Source: Dermatemys mawii
Lineage: Eukaryota > Chordata > Testudines > Dermatemydidae
Direction of reading: 5' to 3'
NCBI GenBank assembly: GCA_007922305.1
Contig: ML677333.1
Span: forward strand, 17,196,676-17,260,675
DNA length: 64,000 bases
Positions 1 through 12,090 of this stretch are shown piece by piece. The first letter of the stretch is position 1. Each line of letters begins with the position of its first letter. Both the position numbers and the translations under genes were made by a program. Below the pieces are notes generated by a model that had not been told where the DNA came from, ran no database searches, and saw only the letters and a program-made list of their open reading frames with translations.

Positions 1-1094
1 GTGAATGGTCCCAGACGGATTTCTAAAAAAGGCACACATTTAAGGGGTTAGCCACCTTTGCTGTCTCCCACTCTGACATCCCCATAGGGAATGGTCAGGA
101 AAAAAAATTTGTATAAATTCAGACTTACTTAGTTTCCAGTTGCCTACTAGAGGATATAATGGTATGCATGGGGATTTTTTTTATTTAATCCATAATAGGA
201 TAAAGGTTAGAAGGAAGTAAATTTCAGGTACTCAAATATCTTGTTTGGCAGCAGTGGGAGAAAGTTTTCATTTGCATTAAGCCAGGGTTCTATGTTATAT
301 TTATAGACAGGCAGCCAAGGTATTACTAAGTAGCTCCTGGTGACTAACACCTGAAAAAAGAGAGTGCATTTTTAACAGGATATTACCTTAGTTTTCAGAG
401 GAAAAAGAATCTTATTTCTGTGTGCACAGGTGTGCTCAGACACACCAGAAAATTGAAACCCAATTTAAAAGGCAATACTAGAAACAATTTGAGCAGGGTT
501 CTGATGCTGTTATGGCTGAAATAGCACAAGAAATGACTGGAGGGGCTATCTTTGCATTTTTCTGTTCAATCTATGACTGAAGCAATCAGTATGGATTGAT
601 GTGGAAAATACAAATTAAATTCATTGTGTCATTACAGCCAGAACATACTGAAATTATTTTAAATAATGCCATTGAAATCAAACACCATGCGGGGGTGGGG
701 AGAGAAATCAAACCTACTTCTTAATTTTAGTATAACAGCAACATAAAGACCCTTGGCCAAATTCATCTTGGGTGTATCTGCATCAATTTTAACGTAGTTA
801 CACAGCAGGAGTGAGTTTGTCCCTTTGCACAGGAGACTTCAGTGGTAAGTTTAGATATATTTATATAGTAGATTTGATTTTCAGCCAAAGCAGAAGGAAC
901 ACCTCAGGTAATCCATTTCATATACACACCTTTATATCTCTGTAAATATGCTTTTATGCTGGCTTAAAGAGAGTACTCTTCTGTCAGAAAGTGATTTGAA
1001 AACAGATAGTGGCGTATAACCACACAGAATTATGTATTTAAGTGGAATCATATATATATATAATTTCATGCCAGATGAAAAAACACAATCCCAG
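1..1094. other. Unrecognised AT-rich flank
   Basis: I recognise no gene or repeat family here. A short (AT)n run lies near 1049-1061. No open frame with a recognisable motif was found on either strand. Confidence 0.5.
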
Positions 1095-2399
1095 GAGATG
1101 AGACACTCTCTGACCTTGGCACAAAAAGTGGGAATGTTCTAATAAAGTTTGTGGATGACACAAGGCTGGGAGGTATTGCCAATACAGAGAAGGATCGGGA
1201 TATCATACAGGAAGGTCTGGATGACCTTGTAAACTAGAGTAGTAGAAATAGGAGGAAATTTAATAGTGAAAATGATAAGGTCATGCATTTAGGGAGTAAT
1301 AACAAGAATTTTAGTTATAAGATGGAGACGTATCAGTTGGAAGTAATAGAGGAGAAGGATCTCAACGTATTGGTTAATCACAGATTGACTATGAGTTGTC
1401 AATGTGACATAGCTGTGAAAAAATCTAATGTGGTCTTGGAATGCATCAGGCGAGGTATTTCCAGTAGAGGAAAGGAGGTGTTAGTACTATTATACACGGC
1501 ACTGGTGAGACTTCATCTGGAATACTGTGTGCAGTTCTGGTCTCCCAGGTTTAAGAAGGATGAATTCAAACTGGAGCAGGTACGGAGAAGAACTACGAGG
1601 ATGATCCAAGGCATAGAAAACCTGTCTTATGAAAGGAGACTCAAAGAGCTTGGCTTGTTTAGCCTAACCAAAAGAAGGCTGAGGGGAGATATGATTGTTC
1701 TCCATAAATATATCAGAGGGATAAATATCAGGGAGGGAGAGGAATTATTTAAGCTCAGTACCATGTGGACACAAGAACAAATGGATATAAAGTGGTCAGC
1801 CGGAAGTTTAGACTTGAAATTAGATGAAGGTTTCTACACATAAGAGGAGTGAAGTTCTGGAACAGCCTTCCAAGAGGAGCAGTGGGGGCAAAAAACATAT
1901 CTAGCTTCAAGACTAAGCTTGATAAGTGTATAGAGGGGATGGTATGATAGGATAGCCTAATTTTGGCAATTAATTGATCTTTGACTTTTAGTGGTAAATA
2001 TACCCAATGGACTGTGATGGGATGCTAGATGGGGTAGGATCTGAGTTACTACAGAGAATTATTTCCTGGGTTTCTGGCTGGTGAGTCTTGCCCACATGCT
2101 CATAGTTTAGCTGATCACCATATTTGGGGTTGGAAAGGAATTTTCTTTCAGTGCAAATTGGCAGAGGCCCTACTTTTCACCTTACTCTGCAGCGTGGGGC
2201 ACAGGTCACTTGCTGGAGAATTATCTGCACCTTGAAGTCTTTAAACCATGATTTGAGGACTTTAATAGCTCAGACATAGGTTAGGAGTTTTTTACAGGAA
2301 TGGGTGGGTGAGATTCTGTGTCCTGCATTGTGCAGGAGATCAGACTAGAGGATCATAATGGTCCCTTCTGACCTTAAAAGCTATGACTCTATGACTCTA
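1095..2399 (+). mobile_element. CR1 LINE, 5'-truncated, sense
   Basis: This is the 3' end of a CR1-family non-LTR retrotransposon. It begins just before the degenerate F-V-D-D-T RT active-site region (about 1148-1165), runs through the RT C-terminal part, and ends in the 3' UTR. The UTR has the family-typical phrase about 'cccttctgaccttaaa' and a terminal short tandem repeat (ctatgact, about 2381-2399). 5' truncation is usual for CR1. Many substitutions and stops in the flanking frame show it is old and inactive. The exact 5' boundary is approximate. Confidence 0.9.
1283..1843 (+). pseudogene. CR1 reverse transcriptase C-terminal remnant
   Basis: A 186-codon open segment that corresponds to the C-terminal third of the CR1 ORF2 protein, downstream of the catalytic F-A-D-D box. 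Visible family signatures are HLG near the start, [14 protein letters not shown] at about residues 72-85, and a K-R-R-L-R-G-D motif at about 130-136. The full protein normally has an AP endonuclease followed by the RT; both the endonuclease and the catalytic part of the RT are missing. The ATG is internal and is not a true start. The fragment cannot encode an active enzyme. It lies wholly inside the CR1 copy. Confidence 0.85.
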
Positions 2400-3996
2400 A
2401 GTAGACTTTATTTAAACAAGGGAAATATTTGGGTGAAATTCTGTCCTGGGATTGCATGAGTATGCATCAGTGCAGAATTTGAACCATAATGAGTACATTT
2501 ATTATAATTTAGATAATGTAATTTAAAAAGACTGCTGACATACAGGTAAGGTTTAATTACAAGTGATTATTCCTAGACAGAAGGGCACATCAGTGCTTTA
2601 ATCATAGAAATAGTTCCACTGAAATCAATCACTACTCCTGAGTAAAGCAAAACAATATTTGTCACTTAAAAGTGAATCACTGCAATTCACCAAACAATTA
2701 AAAATTTTAAATGATGTGACATTCTATATGTACAACTTTATTCAGATAAATTTTTGGACTTTTGTTGTTCATTGTGTGGCAATACTAACAATTTGCTACA
2801 ATGGGGAAGGTTAAAATTGGTTATTAAAAATGCAAAAAAAAAAAAAAAAAGGTTTTCTTTCATGTCTTTACTTCACTGAACTCTAGAGGTGAGCTACTTC
2901 CACTAAGGAATACAGTTTTTGTGTTAATCAGAAATAATTCATCTGAATCCAGACAGATAGTTTTCCACTCCATTTCACAGAAAGATGATAAAATCCCAGG
3001 GCCCTGTCTTCAGATTTCAGTCTAACTTGAAGTATGATATAGTGAGGCAAAATCTGCCCTATTACACCCTGTGTAATCCCATTGACATTTTATTGTTGTG
3101 ATTCTTCTCAATCCTGTATTCTCTGTGTAGAAGCGGGTTGAATTCTCATCGTGCCAGGGGATAGAGAGAGTCCTCATAGAGAGCAGGTACTCATGAGCTA
3201 GCATCTCAGAGTCGGATAATGGCCTTATGCTTCAGTGGCTGGGAAATGAGGTACTTAATAAGCCTTCTTTATATTGAACTTGTCTATTTTGTGTATTATT
3301 CAAGAGATGAAACTTCTGTGGTAGAGCAATCTGTGAGGTCAATGGGGTCACATAGGTCTAAGTAGGAGGAGTTAATTTAGCTCATTATGTCTAATAAACT
3401 GACTCAATCACATTTAAACAACACAGAAAGGTAAATACTCAACGCACTATGGAGGAATCATGGGTAAATATTTAATGCAGTAAACACCCTTTTATTACTT
3501 ACAAATAATATACCATGTTAGGACACATTTCTGGTTATTTGATTTTGAAACATAATTTCCCATGTTAATAGGAATTGAGAAGCTCAAGTCCTGTCCACAC
3601 TACTGGAAATATGCCTTTCATTCTTTTGCTATTTGGTAAATAGGGGCTTGTGTTTGATGGCAAGTGACTTTCCTATCTTTTCAATTCAGGTCAGTTCTAT
3701 AATGTCAATATGTGGCTCTATTTGTGCCATTCCTTAATTTTTAAATTATATACTCTTTATCAAAACAAGCCCACAGAGAGGGCCTGTTATCTTTTGGTAT
3801 GAGCTGAGGACTTGTAGTATGGCTTCTGGATTATGTCCTCTATACCAATAACAGCTGTGCGAAACATTTATATGCTTATTGTTCTAGTGTTGTCAAAAAG
3901 TAAAAGCTAACAAATACAGACAGTCAAGCTCAGTTTTAACAAAGTCCTTGTTGGTGTCAACGTAGCCAATACGCAGAGTGCCTAAATCATTACTAA
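2400..3996. other. Unrecognised intergenic stretch
   Basis: I see no gene. It contains a 17-base poly-A run (2834-2850), possibly the tail of a retroposed sequence, but I cannot identify a body upstream of it. Confidence 0.45.
2834..2850 (+). repeat. Poly-A tract
   Basis: Seventeen consecutive A residues preceded by 'aaaaatgc'. It may be a microsatellite or a retroposon tail; no target-site duplication was identified. Confidence 0.7.
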
Positions 3997-4170
3997 GGGC
4001 TGGTCTACATGGCACGTTACTGTGAAGCAAGCCAGGGTGTGAATATACAGCATGCCATGACCTGCTTGCTGTAGAGTCAAATGCAGTGTGAACCTTGCTG
4101 CAGAACAGTAAAGCCCCATCTTGCATCTTAGTATATTACACTTTCACTGCACTGTAACAGGGACCACGCA
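3997..4170 (+). mobile_element. PIF/Harbinger-type MITE, left half
   Basis: It starts with 'gggctggtctacat' immediately after TAA (3994-3996), the trinucleotide target expected for PIF/Harbinger elements. This resembles the other Harbinger-like ends in the window (62337, 51237, and reversed at 42735). A matching right terminus is not obvious, so this is a partial copy and the right boundary is a guess. Confidence 0.5.
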
Positions 4171-4344
4171 GTGAGCTGATTCAGAGACATATTTATGGAC
4201 CTGATCCTGCAAATCTACTTTATGCATAGGAGTATTTCCACTGCGTTCAACAGCATTATTCACACATACAACATTGGACTCTTGTGTATCAGCAGTATTT
4301 GGGTCTACATTACTTTCTAAATTTTAGAATATTTTCCTTTTGAA

Positions 4345-4890
4345 AGTTCTACCTCTAGGTAGGAAGGGAGCTTTTCTGGACAAGAGCAGTCCTGGCTAGG
4401 GTGACCTCCAGCAGCAGCACAGACGTTTGTCCAGTCTCAGTTTCCCTTTTTTTTGCCCATGAAAAGAGATGGTCTCTTAGTGTTTCATACAAAGCCAACT
4501 TCTGGTTGTAATTTATTCATAGACAGCAGAGCAGGAGTTCTGCAAACACCTTGTAATATAACCAATCTCCAATTCCCATAGTAAACATATCTAGGAACAG
4601 CAGTATTCCATTCTCATCTCCAGGGATACCACCCACGTGACAGTAAATAGCAGCACTTCTTTCCCAGTTTCTTTTGCCCCTTAGCCAGGGCCTGCTCTCC
4701 AGGCCTCCCTGCCTGAGAGTGACTAAGTTTCACAACTTTTTTACCCAAGTCAGGTACTCGTGGAGAAAGCTCCCCACAGAGTTCCACTTCCTGGACAGCC
4801 AAGGTGCAGACACATCCTCTTAAGCCCAGTTGGGGGTCAGCTAACCAACCACAGGTGCAGTCTATAGCATTTTAAAAGGCCACTGTCACA
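4345..4890 (-). mobile_element. Possible LTR fragment, antisense
   Basis: Read on the minus strand the segment starts TGTGACAGTGG at 4890 and has a TTTTAAAA box (about 4870-4877). It also has an AATAAA signal (minus strand, about 4509-4514) in a place compatible with an LTR R region. No target-site duplication or second terminus was found, so the far boundary is uncertain. It could instead be an unrelated interspersed repeat. No coding sequence is attached. Confidence 0.3.
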
Positions 4891-4928
4891 GGATGACCGC
4901 AAGTTATAATCAACAGCTTAAAAACTGT

Positions 4929-5011
4929 GAGCCAAGTCCTCTGCTGGTGTAAATTAGCATCAACCCACTGGATGGAGCTATGTCACTTTACACTAGCTGA
5001 GGATCTGGCTC
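4929..5011. repeat. Palindromic MITE (gagccagatcctc type)
   Basis: An imperfect inverted repeat of about 83 bp. The left end 'gagccaagtcctctgctggtg' pairs with the right end 'cactagctgaggatctggctc', and the short centre includes 'ggatggagcta'. It belongs to a class of hairpin MITEs with several different members in this window. Confidence 0.65.
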
Positions 5012-5347
5012 TTTGTAAATTTCAGCATTGTGAGGTTACTAGTAGTTCAGATTTTGATCTTCCTCGGATGTAAATCCTGAATCCCACACAAAATCAAATA
5101 CACCTAAACAGAATTCACTTTCCAGCCCTTTTAATAAAAAATCACTTTTCATATATCAAAGCCTTGCTGACTTTCCTAGCACACTACATACTTACTCATT
5201 TTTTTCCTGGAGGACTGAGTGAATTAGGGAGGTCTTCTGGATGTAGGGTTTTCTTTTAAAAAAAGTTTTATTGTCCTTTCTGTCAATTAGGATTTTTTTT
5301 CTTTTTCACAGTGATTTAAAATTACTTTAGTGAAGGGGTAGTCAATT

Positions 5348-5355
5348 ATTTTTTG
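5348..5355. repeat. Target-site duplication, left (hAT foldback)
   Basis: The 8-bp ATTTTTTG immediately left of the element. An identical ATTTTTTG lies at 6564-6571 immediately right of it. An 8-bp duplication is the hAT superfamily hallmark. Confidence 0.85.
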
Positions 5356-5742
5356 TAGGGCTGTCGATTAATCGCAGTTATCTCCCATGATTAACTCAAA
5401 AAAATGTATTGTGATTAATCACAGTTTTAATCGCACTATTAAACAATAGAATACCAATTGAAATTTACTAAATATTTTGGATGTTTTTCTACATTTTCAA
5501 AGATATTGTATTCTGTGTTGTGACTGGAATCAAAGGGTATATTATTTTTATTATATATTATTATTTTCACTGTAAAAATTATAAACAAAAGAAATACTAT
5601 TTTTCAATTCACCTCCTACAAGTATAGTAGTGCAATCTCTTTCTTATGAAACGAACGTATAACTTACAAATGTAGATTGTTTTTGTTACATAACTGCACT
5701 CAAAAATGAAACAATGTAAAACAACAGAGCCTGCAAGTTGAC

Positions 5743-6063
5743 TCAGTCCTGCTTCTTGTTCAGCCAATCACTAAGACAAACAAGTTTGTTTACATTTATG
5801 GGAGATAATGCTGCCCTCTTCTTATTTACAATGTCACCAGAAAGTAAGAACAGGCATTTGCATGGCACTTTTGTAGCTGGCATTGCAAGGTCTTTACGTG
5901 CCAGATATACTAAATATTCATATGTCCCTTCACACTTCGGCCACCATTCCAGGGGATATGCTTCCATGTTAATGATGCTCGGTAAAAAAAATAACGCATT
6001 AATTAAATTTGTGACTGAAATCCTTAGGGAAGAATTCTGTGACCCCTGCTCTGTTTTACACAC
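5743..6063 (-). pseudogene. hAT transposase C-terminal dimerisation remnant
   Basis: An open minus-strand segment of 106 codons whose last 70 residues match the hAT C-terminal dimerisation domain. It shows a W-W-P-K element, then Y-L-V-Y-L-A-R-K-D-L-A-M-P-A-T, then S-G-D-I-V-N-K-K-R-A-A-L, then V-N-K-L-V-C-L-S-D-W-L near the C-terminus. The domain normally mediates dimerisation and contains the final catalytic glutamate region. The zinc finger and most of the catalytic core are absent, so this is a non-functional relic. The ATG is internal. A second, shorter and more damaged copy of the same 3' coding end lies in inverted orientation at about 6119-6215 in the other arm. Confidence 0.8.
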
Positions 6064-6118
6064 ATTCTGCCATATATTTCATGTTATAGCAGTTTCGGTT
6101 GATGATCCAGCACATCTC

Positions 6119-6215
6119 ACTTTCAGTTGACATTGTACAGAAGAAGCGGGCAGCATTATTGCCTGCAAATGTAAACAAGCGTGTTTGACTGAGTGATTGG
6201 CTGAACAAGAAGTAG
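6119..6215 (+). pseudogene. Inverted second copy of hAT transposase 3' end
   Basis: Plus-strand translation gives the same end motif as the minus-strand remnant at 5743-6063 (D-I-V-Q-K-K-R-A-A-L, then V-N-K, then L-S-D-W-L-N-K-K), with an in-frame stop after V-N-K-R-V. It is part of the right arm of the foldback element. It has no independent start codon. Confidence 0.7.
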
Positions 6216-6563
6216 TTCTGAGTGGACTTGCAGACTCTAAAATTTTACGTTGTTTTATTTTTGAATAAACTTTCTGGTATGTAACTCTACATTTATAAGT
6301 TCAGCTTTCATGATAAACAGGTTGCACTACAGTACTTGAATTAGGTGAATTGAAAAATACTAATTTCTTTTACAGTGCAAATACTTGTAAGAAAAATAAT
6401 TATTAAGTGAGCACTGTACACTTTGTATTCAGTACTGTAATTGAAATCAATATATTTGAAAATGTAGAAAACATCCAAAAATATTTAAATAAATGGTATT
6501 CTATTATTGCGTAACAGTGCAATTAATCGCACTATTAATTTTTTTAATCGCTTGACAGCCCTA

Positions 6564-6571
6564 ATTTTTTG
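6564..6571. repeat. Target-site duplication, right (hAT foldback)
   Basis: ATTTTTTG, identical to 5348-5355. Confidence 0.85.
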
Positions 6572-9500
6572 TCATGGTCCAAATTTCTTGGTCAAGGTCC
6601 AGCCTCCAAAGAAAATAACAATTAAAAATCCCAATAATGATAATAATAAGTAAATAAAAATATTTCAGGGTCCATTCAAAAGCAGTTGGCAGTCTGGATT
6701 TCACCTGGGGGTCTGCCTATTGCCTATTCCTACTGTAGCTTAAAAAATACTCCATTTGTTTATGTCCTTCTCTAGTGGCTGGCCCTCCTGAAGATAAGTC
6801 TTAGTACCAGCAACTAGTAAAGTTACTCCTCAGTCCAAATGACAGAGGCGTATGTGTTTAGAGCTCAAGGTCCAGGAACAGAATTCTCCCACTGCAGGAC
6901 ACCTATATCCAAAACATGAGAAAAGTGCCTCTGTGTCTCATCCCTGCTAAGTCTGTATGTGTGCATTTACAGATAGCCATACACCTAGAGATTATGATAG
7001 GCACCTAATATTGCCTGCAAAAACAATATATTGATAGTTGAATACTTTGTAGCATTATTGCTAATTGCATTGTTGCTTACATGATAGTAAATAATGTTTG
7101 ATTTGAATTTGGCTTTTTTCTAAAAATGCTTAAATCATGTATTTTTCGTAAAACTATATGCCTGTGTTTCATATACTCCTTAAAACAAAGCCTACACATA
7201 TATCTTGAAGGATGTATTTCTCAAAGTTGAAAATCAGATTCTAAAGATCAGGAAAAGAGAGTGCCCTTATTTTGTTAAAAGTGCTAACTTATAGTCAGTC
7301 TCCACCTCCAATTTTATTTCAGCCTAGTTTCCCTACTTGAATAGGAACAGATAATTAGAAATTCATCTTTTTTACTCGAGAGATTCTTTGATCCTTACAA
7401 AAAGGGGAATAAAGACCTTGATATTAGTACAACAACGCTGTTGGATTTTTTTTTAAACAAAATATAAGAGGTATTACACAGCATGACCCTTCTTACCATT
7501 AAAGTGATAGAAAAGATTTCCCATAATTCCCCATTACCTTCTCTATCCAGAACAAAAGTTATCCAACCAAAGAGCTCTGGGTTATGCTTACTGTCTTCCC
7601 TACTGTTAAAATAAAAAAAATTACCCACACAACCAAAGAAAAAAGCTTCTGTTCTCTGTGAAGTCTTTTAAGTAACATAAAAATTTTCCCCTTAAACATT
7701 ATGACCCCTTGTTAATGCTGAAGCTGGCAGGAAGGATTTCATTTGATTCTTAGTGGTTTAGTATCTCCAAAGGAATCTGATCTGCCCAAAGAACTATTGT
7801 ACAGAAATGCTGACAAAGATGCGGTTACTAGACATCCTGAAGGGAAGAAAACATTTTATGCTAATTCTTCTATTCAATGTGTCTTAAATAATATGTGTCA
7901 GAGGCAATGCTGGGCTCAGTCCTGTATGCACAATTTAGAGAAAACTCCTACTGTAGGAGGCAATGTGAGTATATACAAACTGTTGGCCATGCTGTAGTGG
8001 CTATTGAGCATGCTACCGGGAATTGGTGTTTTGAACTGAAGCCAGTGGGGAGTAATGCCTGAGTAATGATTGCAGCATTAAGGCTCCTTGTTTTAAGTTT
8101 CCTGCCCTTGCTATATAGTGAGACATTTGTTTTGCACCTGTCATCTTGGTGCAGCATCTGGACACATTAAAGAAATTAACTACAAGCAAATGAGTATTAC
8201 TACCACTTGATGGTTGACACTTTGAAAGAACTATTGTATTATAAATATATGGAGGAGGGGGTAAAGTCATTTTCCTTTTCCTGGTCTATATTGCTCTTCT
8301 GCAGTTCTCTGTCAGAGGAAGCTCCCTGCCTCAAAGTAAATATCAAAGCTCCCTTTAAGAAAATCTTTATGAGCCCGGGATAAAGGGAACAAGAAGACAA
8401 CACACTGTCTCTGTTTTGCACGTGTAGCTGGTTTATTCATCCAGGACGAAATTCATCCCTGTCAGCACAAGTCCTGTAAACTACTAAGTTCTCCCATAAG
8501 TTCTATTTGGAGGATTTAAGTGTTGCATACACCTTTGCTGGCCTTCTGGAAAGGGACGAATTTCATCCTGTGTGAGATAACTAGCCACAAGTGCAACAAC
8601 TGACAACAGTGACTTATGCTCCTAATGTCTAATTGCAGTGTGAAATATTAAATTTGTTGTAACATGGAAACTGTTGGAGATTGCCGGCATTTTCGACCAT
8701 CTGGCACTTCTTACAAATTGAAGGATTAGATTTTGCTCTTGCAGATTTTGCTATGCAACCACTAGGCCTTTTCATGGTTTTTGTAAGCTTTTAATAAATT
8801 GATTTGGTGGGCTTCGCTGGGCATCTGCGGTGTGGAAACTGAACAGAGTATTTCCTTGAATTTGGCCTTTTAGCTTTCTGGAATTTTTTTTTTTAAGAAG
8901 GTAAATTGCCTCATCAAAGCTGGGCAAAAAGAATGATGATGCAAGTACTATTTCTTCTACAAAGATTCACAGATGTTCATGACACTTTACAGAAGAAAGG
9001 AGAATGGATCCCCTGCTCATAAGAACATACAAACTAGTCCTCCATTCTGTTTCAAGAGCAATCAGTGATGTAGGAGTCAGCAGAACTGTGGGGGAAATAT
9101 CTCTAAGAAGCATACTGAGAGGCCGGTGTTACATGTGAATACTCTAGAGTTTGTAAGTGAGGACCTCAGCACCAGCTTGTGTCACCCACATACTCATTCT
9201 GCAGGATTTTTTGTAAGTTCAAAGTAAAGAAGGGGAGGAGACATGGATTTTAGTTGAACTTCTGTGTTTCTGCTTAGTTAGGAGAGCCCAGAAGCATCCA
9301 GAAGAGGGGAGTCCTCTGTTACTAGGCATGCTCAGCAGCTGTTTCTGAAGTTGTGCGGAGGGCAAACAGTCTTGCCGGCTGCATACATTCGCCATCTAAG
9401 AGCTGAACCAATCAACGCTCAGGCAGGAAATAGCTATAAATATGGGAGCTGGAGACAGTCAATTGTGAACTACGTGGCTGATCAATGCAAGACCAAGAGT

Positions 9501-11523
9501 TCTGTCTGCTGTGAAGATTGTGTCCCAATGCTTCATGGTTTTAAGCCAGCCAGCAGCAAGGCTCAGGAAGGGATTGCCTCCCCACCAATGTATTCAGGGG
9601 GAGTTTTTGTTTATCTCCTTCCTCTGCCACATCAGAGATGGCCCTGGCTAAAGATGGGACATTGGGTGCGGTGGACCAAGATTCTAAGATGGCCTGTGCT
9701 ATACAGCAGATCACAGTACATAATCTGGGGTCGATTCTGGCCTTAGACTCTCTGGTTGTAGAACTCAATACCTGGGCCACTTTGGAGACAGGCTGAAGAC
9801 CCCTGCTAGAATCTTAGGAACAGTTTATTGGCTTGGACTGGTGTAATTGCTGCTGACTGTGAGGATCTTGAGGCTGTTTGAGGAGATTGTAACGTGTTTG
9901 GAGAAGAACTGGGAGGCTGCCATTCACCTCAGGCTCTGGTGAACCCATGTAACATACACAACACAGGCATGCACTCTGAGGGCACACTATAGGAAGTGAG
10001 ACATCATCTGTGGGAGAGCAGAAGGAACTGTGTCTGTATATGTCCCCTAAATTATAAAAGCATGATGATGATGTCAAAGCCTCTCAGTGAAATGTATATA
10101 ACTGCAGCAAAATGGGGACACCGTGTAAAGCACACACATAGGTGTACTGCCAATAGTTTGGTTTAAGAAAGTTTTTTTTACTAAGAAATGATACGGTTCT
10201 CTCTCTCCCTCTCTCAGGCTACCTGACAGTTTTTATTACCATCTATGTGCAGGATTTTGCATATCATACCCCTGAGGTTTAACCCTGTGTAATACATTTT
10301 CTCCCCTTTGAAAATCCATTAAAGAAAAAACTCTGTCCTATGCTTCAGTAGCAGTTCCCTGCTGAGGGGCAAGAAAAAAGGTAGTGTGATAGAACTGTAT
10401 TATATATTGTTATTATTACTACTATCGTAGTACCCTCCTGCTCTGCTACACTTGCATTTCTGAGCCCCCCGTGCATTCCAGACCAGATCTCTCTTGAAAC
10501 CTGACTCTCTTTCTCCAGTTTCACTCATCGTACAGCAAACATGTTTGTACTTACATTACTTTACACCCATGAACAATCCCACTGACCCCAGTGGGCGGAG
10601 AGTTATTCATACCCATGTGTTTGAAAGATCAGGGATTGGGTAAAAAAGAACAAGGAGATATAATAGAGAAAGGAATTGGATTGGCATAGTAGAAGGGATG
10701 TGAGGAGGGCTATGAAGAAAAAGAGGCAGCAAAGCCACCAGGAAAAACAAGAGCTTAGGAAATATACTTATTTTAATGTTTGTATATCACCTTTTTAAAA
10801 AATATAGAATCGAGGGCCAAAGCAGAAGCTGCTCAAGATATGAGAGGACAAAGCTGCCTTTAACATCAAAATATATGATTAAATGTATCAGTTGGCTCAG
10901 ATTTCATTTATAATGAGGTGACTGTTAGATCCTGTCTTCAAATTGAATAGTTCAATTTTTAGATTAGTATTTCCCAGTGCTCATATTTTATTCACCTAGT
11001 GTGTTATTTAACCTCTGACCTTCTTCCCTGCATCAGGGCCTCTGCAGATTTTTTTAAGTTTAATAAATGGTTTGAATTTAAGTTATCCTCTGAAAGCTTT
11101 TTAAAACATAAATCACAGAGACCTATTTAAACTACAGTGTCTTCAGATTGCTGTGAGGATTTGTTTTAAAAGTTGATTGTATATTGTCTTAAAAGGCAAG
11201 ATGTTCATATCAGAACATTCACCTCTCAACTGCTGTTAATGGCAGCTCTCATTATAGGTTTCAAGCATTATATTTGAGGATAGATTGTAATGTATTGTAT
11301 ATTTGATTGGGGTATATTTAACTTTAATGCAAACAAATGTTTCAATGACTTATGCTGATTAGATTATTTACCTGCTTACAAGGACATGTAGCCACTATGT
11401 GGGAATTTCCACAATTGCTTGGCTTGCAACTGCCTGGCATGCAAAGTCTCTCTCATCTATAATGGGTCATGCAAACCATAAAATCAGGATCCAGATTTTG
11501 AGCATCCCCCAGGTTGTAAATAG
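6572..11523. other. Long stretch without recognisable genes
   Basis: About 5 kb in which I identify no conserved protein or RNA gene. A TATA-like 'ctataaatat' occurs near 9433-9442 in a region with LTR-like composition, but neither ends nor TSDs can be defined. A CT-rich run lies at about 10200-10218. A decayed palindrome centred on 'cccactgaccccagtggg' lies at about 10549-10640 and resembles the hairpin MITEs elsewhere. Open segments here (for example 9351-9746) show no family motif and are probably chance frames. Confidence 0.45.
10549..10640. repeat. Decayed palindromic MITE
   Basis: Centred on 'cccactgaccccagtggg', with arms containing 'acccatgaacaa' and 'ttattcatacccatgtgt'. It resembles the better preserved hairpins at 20102 and 51101 but is more diverged. 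Confidence 0.4.
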
Positions 11524-11911
11524 ATTCCAAGATGGTAAGGAACTATTGTGATCATCTAGTCTGATCACCTGTATAACACAGCCCATACTACTTCCCTGAA
11601 TTAGGTCCTGTTTGAACAAGAGCATATCTTTTAGAAAAACTTCTAATATATGACAGTATTGCTGTTCTCTTTGTTAATCTAAACAGATTGAGTTCCTTAA
11701 GTCATATTTTCCAATTGTTTAATCATGCTCTTGCTTCTCTTATCCCTCTCTAATTTATCAACATCCTTGAATTCCAGTAGCAATTACCCCAATACCAAAT
11801 ACAGAGGTAATATAACCTCTGTACTCAAATTTGAGATTCCCCTAAGGACCACACTAGTCCTTTTTCTCATAGAGCAGCACTGGGAACTCATGTTCAGCTA
11901 ATTATCCACCA
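11524..11911 (-). mobile_element. CR1 LINE 3' fragment, antisense
   Basis: It begins with the antisense CR1 3'-UTR phrase 'gtgatcatctagtctgatcac' (11549-11569) and continues through antisense RT C-terminal sequence (for example 'aatttatcaacatcctt' and 'ggaactcatgttcagctaatt'). It is heavily substituted and shortened by internal deletions. No open frame remains. Confidence 0.8.
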
Positions 11912-12090
11912 ATATTATTATTGTTTGTATTACTAGGAGGTCTAGTCATGGATCAAGACCACATTGTGCTACATGCTGCACAAACACCTGAAAGAATTGG
12001 AGCACAGAAATAATTTTCTCAGTATCACACAAGAATCATAAGACTTTCAGACCTGTACCTTAACCACAAGATCATCCTTCCCCTGAATAG
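11912..12090 (+). mobile_element. MIR-type SINE
   Basis: It carries the family phrases 'cattgtgctacatgctgcacaaacac' (split by substitutions) and, further on, remnants of the 3' tail ('ctcagtatcacacaagaatc', 'ttaaccacaagatcatcc'). It abuts the end of an antisense CR1 fragment. It is old and truncated. Confidence 0.5.

Larger units (their letters stand above)
5356..6563 (-). mobile_element. Foldback hAT transposon derivative
   Basis: A 1208-bp element with termini TAGGGCTGTC... on both ends, inverted, and a perfect 8-bp TSD. The inverted repeat is far longer than a normal hAT TIR. The left arm (about 5356-5848) and the reverse complement of the right arm (about 6117-6563) align throughout with moderate divergence. 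Both arms include the same piece of transposase coding sequence. The spacer (about 5849-6116) is single copy. This copy depended on a helper transposase. A related copy with one arm is at 40176. Confidence 0.85.

Noticed and set aside
9351..9746. 131-codon open frame near a TATA-like box
   Set aside because: No family motif, no CpG or codon signature, and overlapping frames on the other strand. An LTR or chance frame is more likely than a gene.
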